From DATFKA01 sp042095835 (GTDB taxonomy: Bacteria; Bacteroidota; Bacteroidia; Chitinophagales; Saprospiraceae), in contig JBELML010000018.1 of NCBI GenBank assembly GCA_042095835.1, positions 1 to 64,000 of the forward strand: a stretch of 64,000 bases of DNA, written 5' to 3'. Shown in pieces: positions 17,417 to 27,290 of this stretch (position 1 is the first letter of the stretch; each line of letters opens with the position of its first letter). The notes under the pieces are model-generated. The model ran no database searches. It was not told the origin of the DNA and saw only the letters and a program-made list of their open reading frames with translations. Both the position numbers and the translations under genes were made by a program.

Positions 17417-20037
17417 AAATTTCTTTCTACCTCCTCAAATCATTTTTTTCTGCTGCCCTTTTAGCGGTATTAATTCCAAGTACTGTACTCGGTCAGCATC
17501 CTCTGCAAACCTCCTTTGAGGCTTATCAAAAAGCAAAAGCGAGTACTCCGTTTGGAACAGAATGGATGTCTTGTGGCCCCGTAGTGAACTCGGCTCGTGT
17601 AGAAGCTGTTCAAGCAGATCCCAATAGACCAGGCACCATGTACGCCGCCTTCGGCTCCGGTAATCTTTGGAAAACAGAAAATAACGGCTTGACTTGGAAG
17701 GCGATATTTGAAAATCAAGTTGCCCTAGGTATTGGTGATATCGCTCTAGCGCCTTCTAATTCCGACATTATTTATCTTGGAACAGGCGAAAGTCTTAGGA
17801 AAAACCGAAACTTCACAATGCCAGGGAATGGGGTCTACCGTTCTGATGATGGGGGAGAAAATTGGAGGCATCTAGGACTAGATGATAGCTGGCATATTGG
17901 AGAGATTGCTGTGCATCCAAGTAACCCAGATATAGCATTTGTGGCCGTTCTAGGGAAGTTTTGGTCTAAAGGAAGGGCAAAAGGTCTCTACCGGACCCAG
18001 GATGGCGGACGAAGCTGGCAAAGAGTACTCTATATCAATGAAAATACCAGAGCGAATGATGTAGTCATAGCGCCTTCTAATCCCAATATCATTTACACCT
18101 CTGTATGGGAAAATAATATAGACACTGTCCTGATAGAGAGTGTATATGGTCCAAAAAGTGGAGTGTATAAAAGTGAAGATGGCGGCGATACCTGGAAAAA
18201 ACTGGAAAATGGCCTACCTAAGAACCCAAAAGTAGGAAGGATAGGATTGGCCGTTTCTCATCAAAATCCTGACAAGGTTTATGCTTTAATTGATAATCGG
18301 AATAAGGCAGACATGGATCGAGCAGAGGTCTACAAAACGACCGATGGTGGATCGTCCTGGAATCGAACGCATCAAGAAGATTTGCATATTTTCTCCGTCA
18401 TTGGTTGGTATTTTGCAGATATGTACGTCAATCCGCAAAATGATGAAGAAATCTTTGGATTAGGTGTGCGTATTGCCCATAGTACAAACGGCGGTAAAAC
18501 CTTTGATCTAGTAGGAGGTCGAGTAGAGCACCTGCATCCCAGTCCGGCACAAGCCCTGCATTTGGATCACTGCGAAATGTGGATCAATCCACTGAACCCC
18601 CAGCATATTGTATTGGGAAATGATGGAGGTTTATTTGTGACTTATGATAAAGGAGAGAATTGGCTACACCACAACAATATCCCAGCGGGTGAATTTTATG
18701 ACATCACTTTAGACAACCAAACGCCCTACTTGATTTATGGCGGTACTCAAGACGATGCCACCGTTTATGGTCCTGCCAAAGCATGGAAAAATATCGATAA
18801 AGATCCCTGGAAGTACTTATGGATTGATCCCTGGAGTGGCGGAGATGGCTGCGTCACTCAGGTAGATCCCGATGATCCGAACACGGTGTATTATAGTTCT
18901 CAAGAGGGCTACATTTATCGTAAAGATATGGCTTCAGATAGAAGTAAATTGGTTACACCCCGTCGGATAGAAGAATATAGAGACACCCTAGCGTATCATT
19001 TTATTACGCCCTATTTTATTTCTCCTCACGATGCTCAAACGATATATCACGGAGGGAATTTTGTTTTCAAAACTACTGATCGTGGGGACCATTGGGAAAA
19101 AATCAGCCCCGACTTAAGCCTACCTACCGACCCCCAGAAAAGATCATTAGCCACTAGTGCATTAGCAGAGTCTAGTTTAAAAGCAGGACTCTTGTATGCT
19201 GGTACTGAGAAGGGCGCATTTTGGTACAGTGAAAATGATGGACAGCATTGGCAGGAAAATAGTGAAGGCCTACCCACTGCTTATATCAGAAGCATCTGCC
19301 CTTCAAAATTTAGTCCATCCAGAGTCTACCTGGCTATGTCTGGCATCAATTATGATGACCTCAACAAATATGTATTTGTTTCTGAAGATCATGGTAAAAC
19401 CTGGACATCGATCGCAGCGAACCTACCAAATGAACCGGTCAATGTGATCCTAGAAGATCCCAACTATGAAAATATCCTTTATGCAGGTGCCTACCGTGGC
19501 GTCTACATTTCTATGGATAGAGGACAATCTTGGAATTTAATGGGGCAAAATTTACCCGCTGCCAGCATTGGTGATTTGGAAATACAGGAAAGAGAAAAGG
19601 AATTGGTAGTGGGTACCCACGGGCGAGGAATCTATTATGTCAATCTTGCGCCCATTTATGCTTTAAATGAAAAGGGTTTCCCGCTCACCGAAAATACCAT
19701 TTTTAGTATTCCAGAAGTGCTACTTCCTCGCTGGCGGAATGCCCAGCAGAATGTAGAGCAAACCGCAGAGCCATTGCCTATTAGTTTTTGGTCTACCAAA
19801 AATGGGCCAGTTCAGATCCAGATTTTGGACAAAGAAGAGCAGACTATTTGGACGAAGGAGATTCAAGCGCGTCAAGGATTTAACCAGTTTTGCTGGGATA
19901 TGGTGCTAAAAAGAAACGAAAGCGATATGCCTTATTTTACTCGATATGAGCAATATATCCGAAGTGGAGACTATACCGTCGTATTTAATTTTGAGGGAGC
20001 GAAATTGCAGGAGACCTTGAAAATACGCAATGACTAA
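17413..20037 (+). CDS. Secreted Asp-box (BNR/sortilin-like) beta-propeller protein
   Basis: A large secreted protein built of Asp-box repeats, annotated in databases as VPS10/sortilin-like or 'glycosyl hydrolase' although no hydrolase active site is visible. The signal peptide ends at STVLGQ (residue 28). Repeats of the S-x-D-x-G-x-x-W type recur: YRSDDGGENW, YRTQDGGRSW, YKSEDGGDTW, YKTTDGGSSW, STNGGKTF, VTYDKGENW, KTTDRGDHW, SEDHGKTW and SMDRGQSW, giving about two propellers over residues 40-760. The last 110 residues form a separate beta-sandwich-like tail. There is no type IX sorting signal. The start overlaps the cyclase stop by four bases, an unexpected pairing of intracellular signalling with an exported protein. 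Function unknown. Confidence 0.85.
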   Translation: MKISFYLLKSFFSAALLAVLIPSTVLGQHPLQTSFEAYQKAKASTPFGTEWMSCGPVVNSARVEAVQADPNRPGTMYAAFGSGNLWKTENNGLTWKAIFENQVALGIGDIALAPSNSDIIYLGTGESLRKNRNFTMPGNGVYRSDDGGENWRHLGLDDSWHIGEIAVHPSNPDIAFVAVLGKFWSKGRAKGLYRTQDGGRSWQRVLYINENTRANDVVIAPSNPNIIYTSVWENNIDTVLIESVYGPKSGVYKSEDGGDTWKKLENGLPKNPKVGRIGLAVSHQNPDKVYALIDNRNKADMDRAEVYKTTDGGSSWNRTHQEDLHIFSVIGWYFADMYVNPQNDEEIFGLGVRIAHSTNGGKTFDLVGGRVEHLHPSPAQALHLDHCEMWINPLNPQHIVLGNDGGLFVTYDKGENWLHHNNIPAGEFYDITLDNQTPYLIYGGTQDDATVYGPAKAWKNIDKDPWKYLWIDPWSGGDGCVTQVDPDDPNTVYYSSQEGYIYRKDMASDRSKLVTPRRIEEYRDTLAYHFITPYFISPHDAQTIYHGGNFVFKTTDRGDHWEKISPDLSLPTDPQKRSLATSALAESSLKAGLLYAGTEKGAFWYSENDGQHWQENSEGLPTAYIRSICPSKFSPSRVYLAMSGINYDDLNKYVFVSEDHGKTWTSIAANLPNEPVNVILEDPNYENILYAGAYRGVYISMDRGQSWNLMGQNLPAASIGDLEIQEREKELVVGTHGRGIYYVNLAPIYALNEKGFPLTENTIFSIPEVLLPRWRNAQQNVEQTAEPLPISFWSTKNGPVQIQILDKEEQTIWTKEIQARQGFNQFCWDMVLKRNESDMPYFTRYEQYIRSGDYTVVFNFEGAKLQETLKIRND

Positions 20038-20041
20038 AAAG

Positions 20042-20728
20042 TTAATCCAATTGTCGTGCTAACCCGCTTTTCTTTAGATACTCTTGTAAGATATGTTCAA
20101 GAGGAAGTGGTACATCTGCATCCGGTTGGCGCAAAGGTACCGGAATGGTAGGTAGAGCCTCGCCCAATTGCGCCGCCCAGACATTGGCAATTTCACTGGT
20201 TGCGCGAAGTACGGTTGTTACGTATTGTGCTTGATCTACGCGCTCATCTTGCCAGCGTCGTTTACCTTGAGTGAGTAGATCAATTTCAACAAGATGGACG
20301 CCTTGTCTAGCTAGATGTTCTTGTTTAAGGCGAAAATTTTCATAACCGTAGCCCGTTTTATTAGCTGGGGAAAGTATCTCGATAGTGGTAATCAAATTAT
20401 CGTCCTGATCCCGAATAGCTAGATATCTTTGAGGCTGACTTGGATTGCCCACAGCGAAAGAAGGAGGCTGCACCACAATAGTATTGGCGTAAGAGGCATC
20501 AGGCGATTCGACTCGGTCAATCCTTGCATCTGGTCGGTAATGCTTTTTTGCTCCAGTTCGATCTAACATAGAAAGCCCGCGCTCCACGGAGATCGTGTAA
20601 TACTCAGGCAGGCGAGGCGTTATCCAGTATCGAATTTCTACATTTAAAGAAATATGCAGATCAGGAAAATACCTGGGCTGCTCCAGTGTAGGATGCATAC
20701 CGACTTGTGGTTCTTTTTGAGTGCCCAT
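20042..20728 (-). CDS. DUF4058 family protein
   Basis: A protein of unknown function matching DUF4058. The family's conserved core is visible: TTIEILSPANKTG, followed by KQEHLARQGVHLVEIDLLTQGKR, and an N-terminal EQPRYFPDLHISLNVEIRYWITPRLP segment. This arrangement resembles PD-(D/E)xK nuclease-like folds (an Asp/Glu then E-hydrophobic-E/K), but that relation is only an impression. Length of 228 residues is near the usual 250. The family is known mainly from cyanobacteria and planctomycetes, so acquisition by transfer is possible. It is convergent with the propeller gene with only four bases between stops. Confidence 0.75.
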   Translation of the reverse strand: MGTQKEPQVGMHPTLEQPRYFPDLHISLNVEIRYWITPRLPEYYTISVERGLSMLDRTGAKKHYRPDARIDRVESPDASYANTIVVQPPSFAVGNPSQPQRYLAIRDQDDNLITTIEILSPANKTGYGYENFRLKQEHLARQGVHLVEIDLLTQGKRRWQDERVDQAQYVTTVLRATSEIANVWAAQLGEALPTIPVPLRQPDADVPLPLEHILQEYLKKSGLARQLD

Positions 20729-20898
20729 ACTAGTAAATATAGTAGATCAAGAAGAAATTATCAAGTAAGCATTAGGGATAAGCATTTCCATCTTTGACCC
20801 AAGGCTGATATTAGAATTCAAAAATAGTTTCTATTTTGAATCAGGAATAGCTATAATGCTACGTTTAAAATGAAGAAAATTCAATAACTACTTACTAT

Positions 20899-23800
20899 AT
20901 GAAAAAATTACACACCTTAAGCCTATTATTTTGCCTTTGTTTTACCAGTACTTTATTCGCACAAGACTGCGACTGCGTCGAAAAAGACAGCTACGAATAC
21001 GTCGAGTATAAAGGCCGCTATCGTACCTTGAAAATTCCAGTAGAATGCGATAGCCTCTTTTCTATGGAAGTCATCAATGATTTTCTAAACTTTGGAGATA
21101 TCTATTATGAGGTGGCCCAAGACTTCTTCGGCTGGGAGTTTTTGCATCCTGTTTCTTTAGAGACGATCGTTAATCCCTCGCTTCGAGGTGCTGGCACAGG
21201 TACTGGTGGCACGGGTTATGGTATGTCATCTTTTGGGATCAATTTAGATGGTTTCGACAAAGATGCCTACGCGGCCGCCTACGAACGCAACGGTACCATC
21301 GTACACGAAGGGATTCACCGTTGGGACTTCAGAGGGCAAAATTATTTCCAAGGGCCAGATGTTGCGCACCCTTTAACCGTGGGGCTACAAGATTACCTTT
21401 ATTTTAAGACAGGTTTGAACATCTTTGGTTTGTATGAGGAAAGCACCGCTGCTCTTTCCAGTGATTTAGAGATCAAAAGGCGATTTAAATATTTCTGGCG
21501 GCGGTATCTCAGTAATCCGGACTTAGATTGGGATTACTATTTCTCCAGAGGGTTAAGTGCACGCGAGATTTTTGAATTTGCTCCAAAGCCAGAAGCCTAC
21601 GAGCGCTTGGCGATTCAGGGAGCCACTTTACTAGCCGTATATTTTATGCACGGCGAAGAGGGCCTACAATCCATTTTTACGCAAGTAGATAAATTACGCA
21701 AAGAAGATCCCACCTGGGATCAAGAATTTGATATTAATAAAATACGCGAAAGGCACATTCAAATGTTTGGTGATGGTCTCCAGCTCGATGTATCAGATTA
21801 TTTCGATTATTGGAAATACCCGATCAGCGACGACCTCAGAAGCTACCTCAACCAATACCCAAAGAGTCCAAAAATCCAGGACTTGGATGGAGATGGCTTT
21901 TCTCCTCTACAGGGTGATTTTGATGATAATGATAGAACCTCCTATCCAGACGCTCCCGAATTGCTGGATGGTTTAGACAATAATCAGGATGGACAGATTG
22001 ACGAGCTGGTACATAATGAAAGTGCTGGAGATTTTCCAAACTCCGGCTCGGGTACGACTCTTACACTCCCAACATTGATTCAGGGCAATCTGGCTAGTTT
22101 GGAGGACGTCGATAATTTTACCATCTCTATTCCAGAGCGCTCTTACGTTACCGTTGTTTATACGTCACTCAACTCCGACACGGTCATCAAATACGATAAC
22201 TACCAAATTGGAATTTTTGATGGTGTCATCCGTAGAAATGGGGACTATTACATGCGACAAGACGTATTATCGGGCGAAAACAACTTGCACCGCTCCGAAT
22301 ATTGGGAAGCTGGCGATTATGTCCTAAGTGTAGATGGTAACGACGGTGAAACTTGTCCAGGAGATTACGAAATTCAGATTTTCGTTAATGACCAGAAGCC
22401 AGTCGTATTTGAGAAGAATGGCTATGCTTATAAGCATCATGTCTATATCGGCCTAGATCCAGATCCTAACTTTGATGTCAATCAGGTCAACGGTGTTTCT
22501 CCTACAGAGGCAAATGCTTTAAAAACACTCTACGAGCAAAATGGAGGAACCAACTGGAACAATAAGATAGGTTGGTTAGCCACCGAAGATGTCTGCTTTT
22601 GGCGGGGAATGAATTGTGATCGAGTCGGTTTAAGTAAACTGGTACTCAACCAAGAAAGAGCTATTGAAGGGCCCATTGATGCGAGTATTCTAGCTGATTT
22701 GAAAAATATCAGGGAATTCGATTTGCAAGGCGCTAATTTTGAGCAGCAGCCGCTGCCAGACGCCTTCCAGGACTGGCGCAACCTATCCATGTTTAGAGCA
22801 AGTTATAATAATATTAGAGGTGAGCTGCCTACCTTCTCCGGAAGTAAGCAGAAGTTTTGGTTACTAGACTTACGGGCTAATCAATTTACGGGAAGTATCC
22901 CCGATAATTGGGCTAATCTCACTCAGCTCAAGTCGATAGATATCGTTGGTAATCAAATCACTGGTGCCCTACCAAGAGACTTGAACCAGTTGGAGCAACT
23001 AGAAACTTTCCTCTTTGATCAAGATCAAATTTGTGTGCCGAATCAGGCCGTGTGGAACTGGTTACAAGATATACCAGAGACCAATGGCCGCAATTTCTTG
23101 CGCTGTAATGAATTGCCTACGGGCATCACGATGTTGACGCCGATCGATCAGGCTTTTGACTTGCAAACACCGTCCGACGAAGCTATTCAATTTGATTGGA
23201 CCGAAAGCCAAGATCCAGAAAATGTACCTATTAGCTATACCTGGGTGCTCGCTAATGAAGTGGAGCAAGAGGGCCAAATGGTCATTGCCCCCATTTTAGA
23301 ATTTGAGGTGAATAGCCAGACGGAGTTCAATATCACCAGATCAGCACTGGCCGATAGCTTGGCGACTTTGGGTTTCGGGGATCGAGTTAGCAACTTTTTA
23401 CATTATGCAGTTGCTACCGATGGAGATTGGATCGTATCTACCGACACAGTAGCCATTGAATTGTCCTTAGTTGCACAGGACTGTGCTATTGAGGGGGAGA
23501 TCATGATAGAACCCAACGCTTGTTTTACCACTAATACGGGGCAAGCGGAAGTGCAGTTGAGAAAGAGTTTTGGCGCAGTTCGCTACGATTGGAATACAGG
23601 AGAAACGGGTGCCGCCCTAAGCAATCTTGGTCCTGGTAATTACGAAGTGATCGTCGAGGATCAAACAGGTTGCCAAAAGACACTTTATGGGTTTGTACCC
23701 GTTTCTAAACTTAATGCAACATTGGATCGTAGTGACAATACGATAAGTACTACAGTAGCTGGTGGTACAGCGCCCTATAGCATTGGCTGGCATGATGAAG

Positions 23801-25620
23801 TGTTTGGTGCTGATCGAGATTTAGCAGCAGAAAGCACTTATTCTATGGTCATCATGGATGCGCAAGGATGCCAGCAGCTTGTCCTTTCTCCTCCAATTCT
23901 ACAACCCGCCAGCGGTCAGACAAGTAGTAGTTTTGTTGCCCACTGGGAAACGGTACCTAGTGCTAGTGGATACATTGTACAGGTAGCCAAGGATGAGGAC
24001 TTTAATCAGTTACTTGCCGCCTATGAATACCTTCAGGTAGATGAAGTAGATTGGACAGAGATCAGTAATCTATCGGATGATGAAACGTATTACTACCGCG
24101 TAGCAGCCTTTAGTACCGATGCACTTTCGGCATTTTCTGCGCCTCAACAGATCCAATTGAATCAAGAAAACTGCCAACTTTTTATTACTGGAAATACACA
24201 GGATATTGTCAGGGATGACAATGAGAATGGATCCATTGAGGTATTCGCTTACGGCGGAAATGGTAATTATATCTATCAATGGGCAGATAACGCTTCTAGT
24301 CCAATCAGGAACAATTTATCGGAAGGTTCCTACACGGTCACAGTTAGTGATTCGGAAAACTGTAGTGCCAACCAAACCTTTGAAGTAGAGCGCCTAGATC
24401 GCTACGCTATTGGCAACTTGGTATGGCATGACCGCAACAGAAATGGCCTCCAAGAACCAGGGGAGCCAGGCATACCAGGTGTAAAAGTATATATGTGGAA
24501 AGATGACAACCGTGATGGACAACCTGAGGGAGGAGGTGTGGTAGAAACAGACGAAAATGGGCTTTGGCGTCACGAAAACCTAGCTCCAGGGTCTTACCTC
24601 ATTTTTGTTTGGGAAGTCGACAACTTTGATCTCGGTGGCCCATTATTCAATATGGTCAACTCTCCGGGGACACTCGATACCAACAATGATTTTCCAGTAG
24701 ATGATAATGGTGAGCCGGGAGCCTTCAACAATCCATTACCTTTTGGATCAGTGGCCTCGAAATATATTGTTTTAGGCGAGGGAGCAGAACCCCTGCAAGA
24801 CGGCGATGAACAAGGCAGTACTTTCGATCAAGATCCAAGCGGTAATATGACGGTAGATTTTGGCTTTTTCAATAAAGACGAATGCCCTGATATGACGGCC
24901 CGCTTTGAAGGAGATCTACTCCTCTGCGATGAGCAAAGTGTAGGAGATATTTCTGCCGTTGCGATCAATGCAGTAGGTCCTGTTCGCTACCAATGGAGTG
25001 CAGAAAACCAGACGCCAGATTTAAAAGACGTAGGAGGAGGTACCTATACGGTCACCATTACTGATAATGTGGGGTGTACCCAAACGGCGAGTACAGAAAT
25101 CCGCACTTTGGATAACTTCCAACTCGATTTTACCATCACCGACGAATCCGTTAACGGAGCGCAAGATGGCTCTATTGATTTAGTCGACAGTTTATTAGCT
25201 GGACTAGACTTTGTCTGGAGTAATGGCAGTACCGAGATTGATCAAACGAATCTTGGTGCGGGCGAGTATCAATTGATTGTAAATAGAGGCGAAGGCTGCC
25301 AGGCTACTATTGACTTCACCGTTTCTTTGGTTACTTCTACTCAGGCTATCTACGAAGATTTTGGCTTGCAGATTGTACCGAATCCTTCAGCTGATTTTAT
25401 CCAATTGCAGCGTATTAACCGTACTTTAGGATATAGCTCTATGCAGGGGCAAATATTGGATTTGTCAGGTAAAGTGCTACAAAGTATCGAAGCTACTGAT
25501 TTGGCTGGTTTTAATCAGCAACTGCGGATAGGTGCGCGGAAATTGAGTGCGGGTAGTTATTTGTTGCAGTTGCAGAGTGGGAAGCGGATGGCGAATCAGT
25601 TGTTTGTGATTAGTAGGTAG
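20899..25620 (+). CDS. Multidomain type IX-secreted surface protein with zincin-like N-domain
   Basis: A 1573-residue secreted protein. The signal peptide ends at LFAQ (residue 22). Residues 25-320 form a domain with HEGIH at 136-140 and Glu180/Glu181 in YEES, the pattern of a gluzincin-type metallopeptidase. Next come a MopE-like metal-binding motif at about 328-370 (DLDGDG, DFDDND, LDGLDNNQDG), a PPC-like beta domain, a leucine-rich repeat region (about 530-730), SprB-like repeats (TYEV/DQTGC types), a fibronectin III-like domain near 1000-1090, an SdrD B-like domain (about 1171-1327; IGNLVWHDRNRNGLQEPGEPG) and the C-terminal type A sorting domain from about 1488 (VPNPSADFIQL to QLFVISR). 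It is exported by the type IX system and probably anchored at the surface. Substrate unknown; monocistronic. Confidence 0.85.
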   Translation: MKKLHTLSLLFCLCFTSTLFAQDCDCVEKDSYEYVEYKGRYRTLKIPVECDSLFSMEVINDFLNFGDIYYEVAQDFFGWEFLHPVSLETIVNPSLRGAGTGTGGTGYGMSSFGINLDGFDKDAYAAAYERNGTIVHEGIHRWDFRGQNYFQGPDVAHPLTVGLQDYLYFKTGLNIFGLYEESTAALSSDLEIKRRFKYFWRRYLSNPDLDWDYYFSRGLSAREIFEFAPKPEAYERLAIQGATLLAVYFMHGEEGLQSIFTQVDKLRKEDPTWDQEFDINKIRERHIQMFGDGLQLDVSDYFDYWKYPISDDLRSYLNQYPKSPKIQDLDGDGFSPLQGDFDDNDRTSYPDAPELLDGLDNNQDGQIDELVHNESAGDFPNSGSGTTLTLPTLIQGNLASLEDVDNFTISIPERSYVTVVYTSLNSDTVIKYDNYQIGIFDGVIRRNGDYYMRQDVLSGENNLHRSEYWEAGDYVLSVDGNDGETCPGDYEIQIFVNDQKPVVFEKNGYAYKHHVYIGLDPDPNFDVNQVNGVSPTEANALKTLYEQNGGTNWNNKIGWLATEDVCFWRGMNCDRVGLSKLVLNQERAIEGPIDASILADLKNIREFDLQGANFEQQPLPDAFQDWRNLSMFRASYNNIRGELPTFSGSKQKFWLLDLRANQFTGSIPDNWANLTQLKSIDIVGNQITGALPRDLNQLEQLETFLFDQDQICVPNQAVWNWLQDIPETNGRNFLRCNELPTGITMLTPIDQAFDLQTPSDEAIQFDWTESQDPENVPISYTWVLANEVEQEGQMVIAPILEFEVNSQTEFNITRSALADSLATLGFGDRVSNFLHYAVATDGDWIVSTDTVAIELSLVAQDCAIEGEIMIEPNACFTTNTGQAEVQLRKSFGAVRYDWNTGETGAALSNLGPGNYEVIVEDQTGCQKTLYGFVPVSKLNATLDRSDNTISTTVAGGTAPYSIGWHDEVFGADRDLAAESTYSMVIMDAQGCQQLVLSPPILQPASGQTSSSFVAHWETVPSASGYIVQVAKDEDFNQLLAAYEYLQVDEVDWTEISNLSDDETYYYRVAAFSTDALSAFSAPQQIQLNQENCQLFITGNTQDIVRDDNENGSIEVFAYGGNGNYIYQWADNASSPIRNNLSEGSYTVTVSDSENCSANQTFEVERLDRYAIGNLVWHDRNRNGLQEPGEPGIPGVKVYMWKDDNRDGQPEGGGVVETDENGLWRHENLAPGSYLIFVWEVDNFDLGGPLFNMVNSPGTLDTNNDFPVDDNGEPGAFNNPLPFGSVASKYIVLGEGAEPLQDGDEQGSTFDQDPSGNMTVDFGFFNKDECPDMTARFEGDLLLCDEQSVGDISAVAINAVGPVRYQWSAENQTPDLKDVGGGTYTVTITDNVGCTQTASTEIRTLDNFQLDFTITDESVNGAQDGSIDLVDSLLAGLDFVWSNGSTEIDQTNLGAGEYQLIVNRGEGCQATIDFTVSLVTSTQAIYEDFGLQIVPNPSADFIQLQRINRTLGYSSMQGQILDLSGKVLQSIEATDLAGFNQQLRIGARKLSAGSYLLQLQSGKRMANQLFVISR

Positions 25621-25628
25621 TCTAATAA

Positions 25629-25682
25629 ATATGCTTGTTGTGTGCAAATAACCTCCTAGTTACCTGTGTACAACAAGCGTAT
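25629..25682 (+). terminator. Inverted repeat after the giant surface protein gene
   Basis: ATATGCTTGTTGT (25629-25641) and ACAACAAGCGTAT (25670-25682) are complementary over 13 bases with one mismatch, separated by 28 bases. Position just behind the stop codon suggests a terminator or transcript-end structure, although the loop is long and no strong T-run follows. Confidence 0.5.
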
Positions 25683-25739
25683 CTTACTTGTTTGACCATC
25701 TTCGTGAGTTGCAGCTTAATGGATTGCGGGAGGAATAGA

Positions 25740-26405
25740 CTATTCCTTGTGGTCTAATTCATGTGCCAAGTATTTACCAATGATGATCGCTACCACAAAA
25801 GTGATGTATAATTGGCCTGTCACACTTAGTAAGATGGCTAGTGCTTTTGCGAGGGGATGGATTGGTATAATATCACCATATCCCACTGTGGTAATCGTGA
25901 TGTAGCAATAATACAAGAAATCGTAATAAGTATGAGATTCGGATATTTGGTAAGCGCCAGGAAAATAATGCTCGATGGTATTGGCTAGAGGCATGCCAAT
26001 AATGCCTAAGACCAAGAAGGCCGCTATGCTAGCGTAAAGACTATTGGTGTCTACTCGATCACCTTTTAGTAAATAGATCATCAAGCGTACAAATAAAAAG
26101 CCAAAGAGTAAGAGATTGCCAAAGGTAGCTGCTAGGTTGAAAACTTCTTCTCCTCCATTATTTATAAAAAAAGAAAAAATAAAAGCGCTGAGGATAAGGG
26201 TAAAGATCATCTCCCAAAAAGAAGTAGATACATAAACAGATCCCATCAGAAGGACCAAAGCAAACGCAATCTGGAAAATTAATCGCCCACTAGTTGTTAT
26301 ACTCGCTAGAGGTGGAGCAAGAATTAAGCAGACTAGGCTGATCAGAAAATATAGATAGTTGGGATTATAAAAATGATGTCGGAGTAACTCTCGGAGACTA
26401 TTCAT
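25740..26405 (-). CDS. Two-pore-loop type potassium channel family protein
   Basis: An inner-membrane ion channel of 221 residues. Six hydrophobic segments can be drawn, with the pore signature ITITTVGYGDIIP near residue 180 followed by the inner helix (LAKALAILLSVTGQLYITFVVAIIIGKY). TVGYGD is the canonical potassium selectivity filter, so potassium selectivity is well supported. There is no attached RCK/TrkA domain, so gating is unclear; only a charged tail (HELDHKE) follows the last helix. It lies downstream of a lipoprotein gene on the same strand but with a hairpin between them. Confidence 0.88.
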   Translation of the reverse strand: MNSLRELLRHHFYNPNYLYFLISLVCLILAPPLASITTSGRLIFQIAFALVLLMGSVYVSTSFWEMIFTLILSAFIFSFFINNGGEEVFNLAATFGNLLLFGFLFVRLMIYLLKGDRVDTNSLYASIAAFLVLGIIGMPLANTIEHYFPGAYQISESHTYYDFLYYCYITITTVGYGDIIPIHPLAKALAILLSVTGQLYITFVVAIIIGKYLAHELDHKE

Positions 26406-26443
26406 AGATGGTTGGCTTTAAACATATACTTATATATCACAAA

Positions 26444-26479
26444 AGTGGTACCCATCTTCGCAAAAAGAGAGGTACCACT
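26444..26479 (-). terminator. Terminator after ClpP-like lipoprotein gene
   Basis: AGTGGTACC and GGTACCACT are perfect 9-bp arms separated by 18 bases. Read on the minus strand the second arm is followed by TTTTGTG, so the structure can end the transcript of the gene at 26509-27129 before the channel gene. Confidence 0.6.
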
Positions 26480-26508
26480 CTAAAAGTACCAATAATCAAA
26501 TTATCTAC

Positions 26509-27129
26509 TTACTTCGTAATGAAACCATATTTCAAAATTTCCGCATCTGTCATCCAATGAATATCATCGGCGGAGGCTACATTGATGGTGAAATAATAAA
26601 AATCTTCAGCTTGTTGTCGGGTAAAACCAACCGCCATAAAGAAATCGATATACGGTTGGTGTTCAGCATGGCCGACTGGAAAGTCAGTAGCTTCATTTCT
26701 CCCATCTGCCCAGGAATGTACACCAAATCGAGTATTACTACCCATCGTACGGTCTTCACCGGCTAGGAAAAAATCGACGCCACCAGAAGCAATCTCTGCA
26801 TTATCCATCAGGTGGATGTCAATGCCAAGGTCGTGTACCTTTTTGGCGACTTGCAGATTGATTTCGTCATCTTCGGAGCCGGGGACATTGTTCATGTTGA
26901 TTTGCTCGATGTTGGGATAGACTTCAATCAAATAGTTGAAATCATCTAAGGTATAGCTGTCAATGACGCCAGCCATTTCCACGGTAGTAGCATCGATACT
27001 TCTAAAAATACCAAAGTCTCCGTTCGCTGGAACTGCCGCATCATCTTGGATACAGGCGGTGAGGAAGAAACTACTTGTAATAAATAGTAAGGCGAATGTT
27101 CTAAGAATGGGATTTTTTAAAGTTGTCAT
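26509..27129 (-). CDS. ClpP-like fold lipoprotein (COG3904-like)
   Basis: A short exported lipoprotein. The start is placed at the ATG at 27129 because it begins directly with a lipoprotein signal (MTTLKNPILRTF to LTACIQ; Cys at about residue 26); the longer frame from a TTG at 27186 adds 19 residues without a signal. The mature part resembles the ClpP/crotonase-like periplasmic proteins of COG3904: a strand-turn region QINMNNVPGSEDDEIN, then NAEIASGGVDFFLAGEDRTMG, where the Ser of IASGG sits where the catalytic Ser is expected, and RFGVHSWADG, where His would fall in the second active-site position. This assignment is by motif order, not strong identity. Function unknown; possibly a membrane-associated peptidase or a pseudo-enzyme. 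Confidence 0.55.
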   Translation of the reverse strand: MTTLKNPILRTFALLFITSSFFLTACIQDDAAVPANGDFGIFRSIDATTVEMAGVIDSYTLDDFNYLIEVYPNIEQINMNNVPGSEDDEINLQVAKKVHDLGIDIHLMDNAEIASGGVDFFLAGEDRTMGSNTRFGVHSWADGRNEATDFPVGHAEHQPYIDFFMAVGFTRQQAEDFYYFTINVASADDIHWMTDAEILKYGFITK

Positions 27130-27290
27130 GTTCACGTTTTGAAAGGATTTAAAATTTAAAGCTGCTGCTTTCTGACTTTCTGACAACTGTAATCTGTAGT
27201 TCCCCTACTTGTACTTCTCGAAACTTGTTGTTAATTCAAATCTTAGAGGCACCCTTCGAATGTAAAATGACTTCTTCTGTTCAACACATT

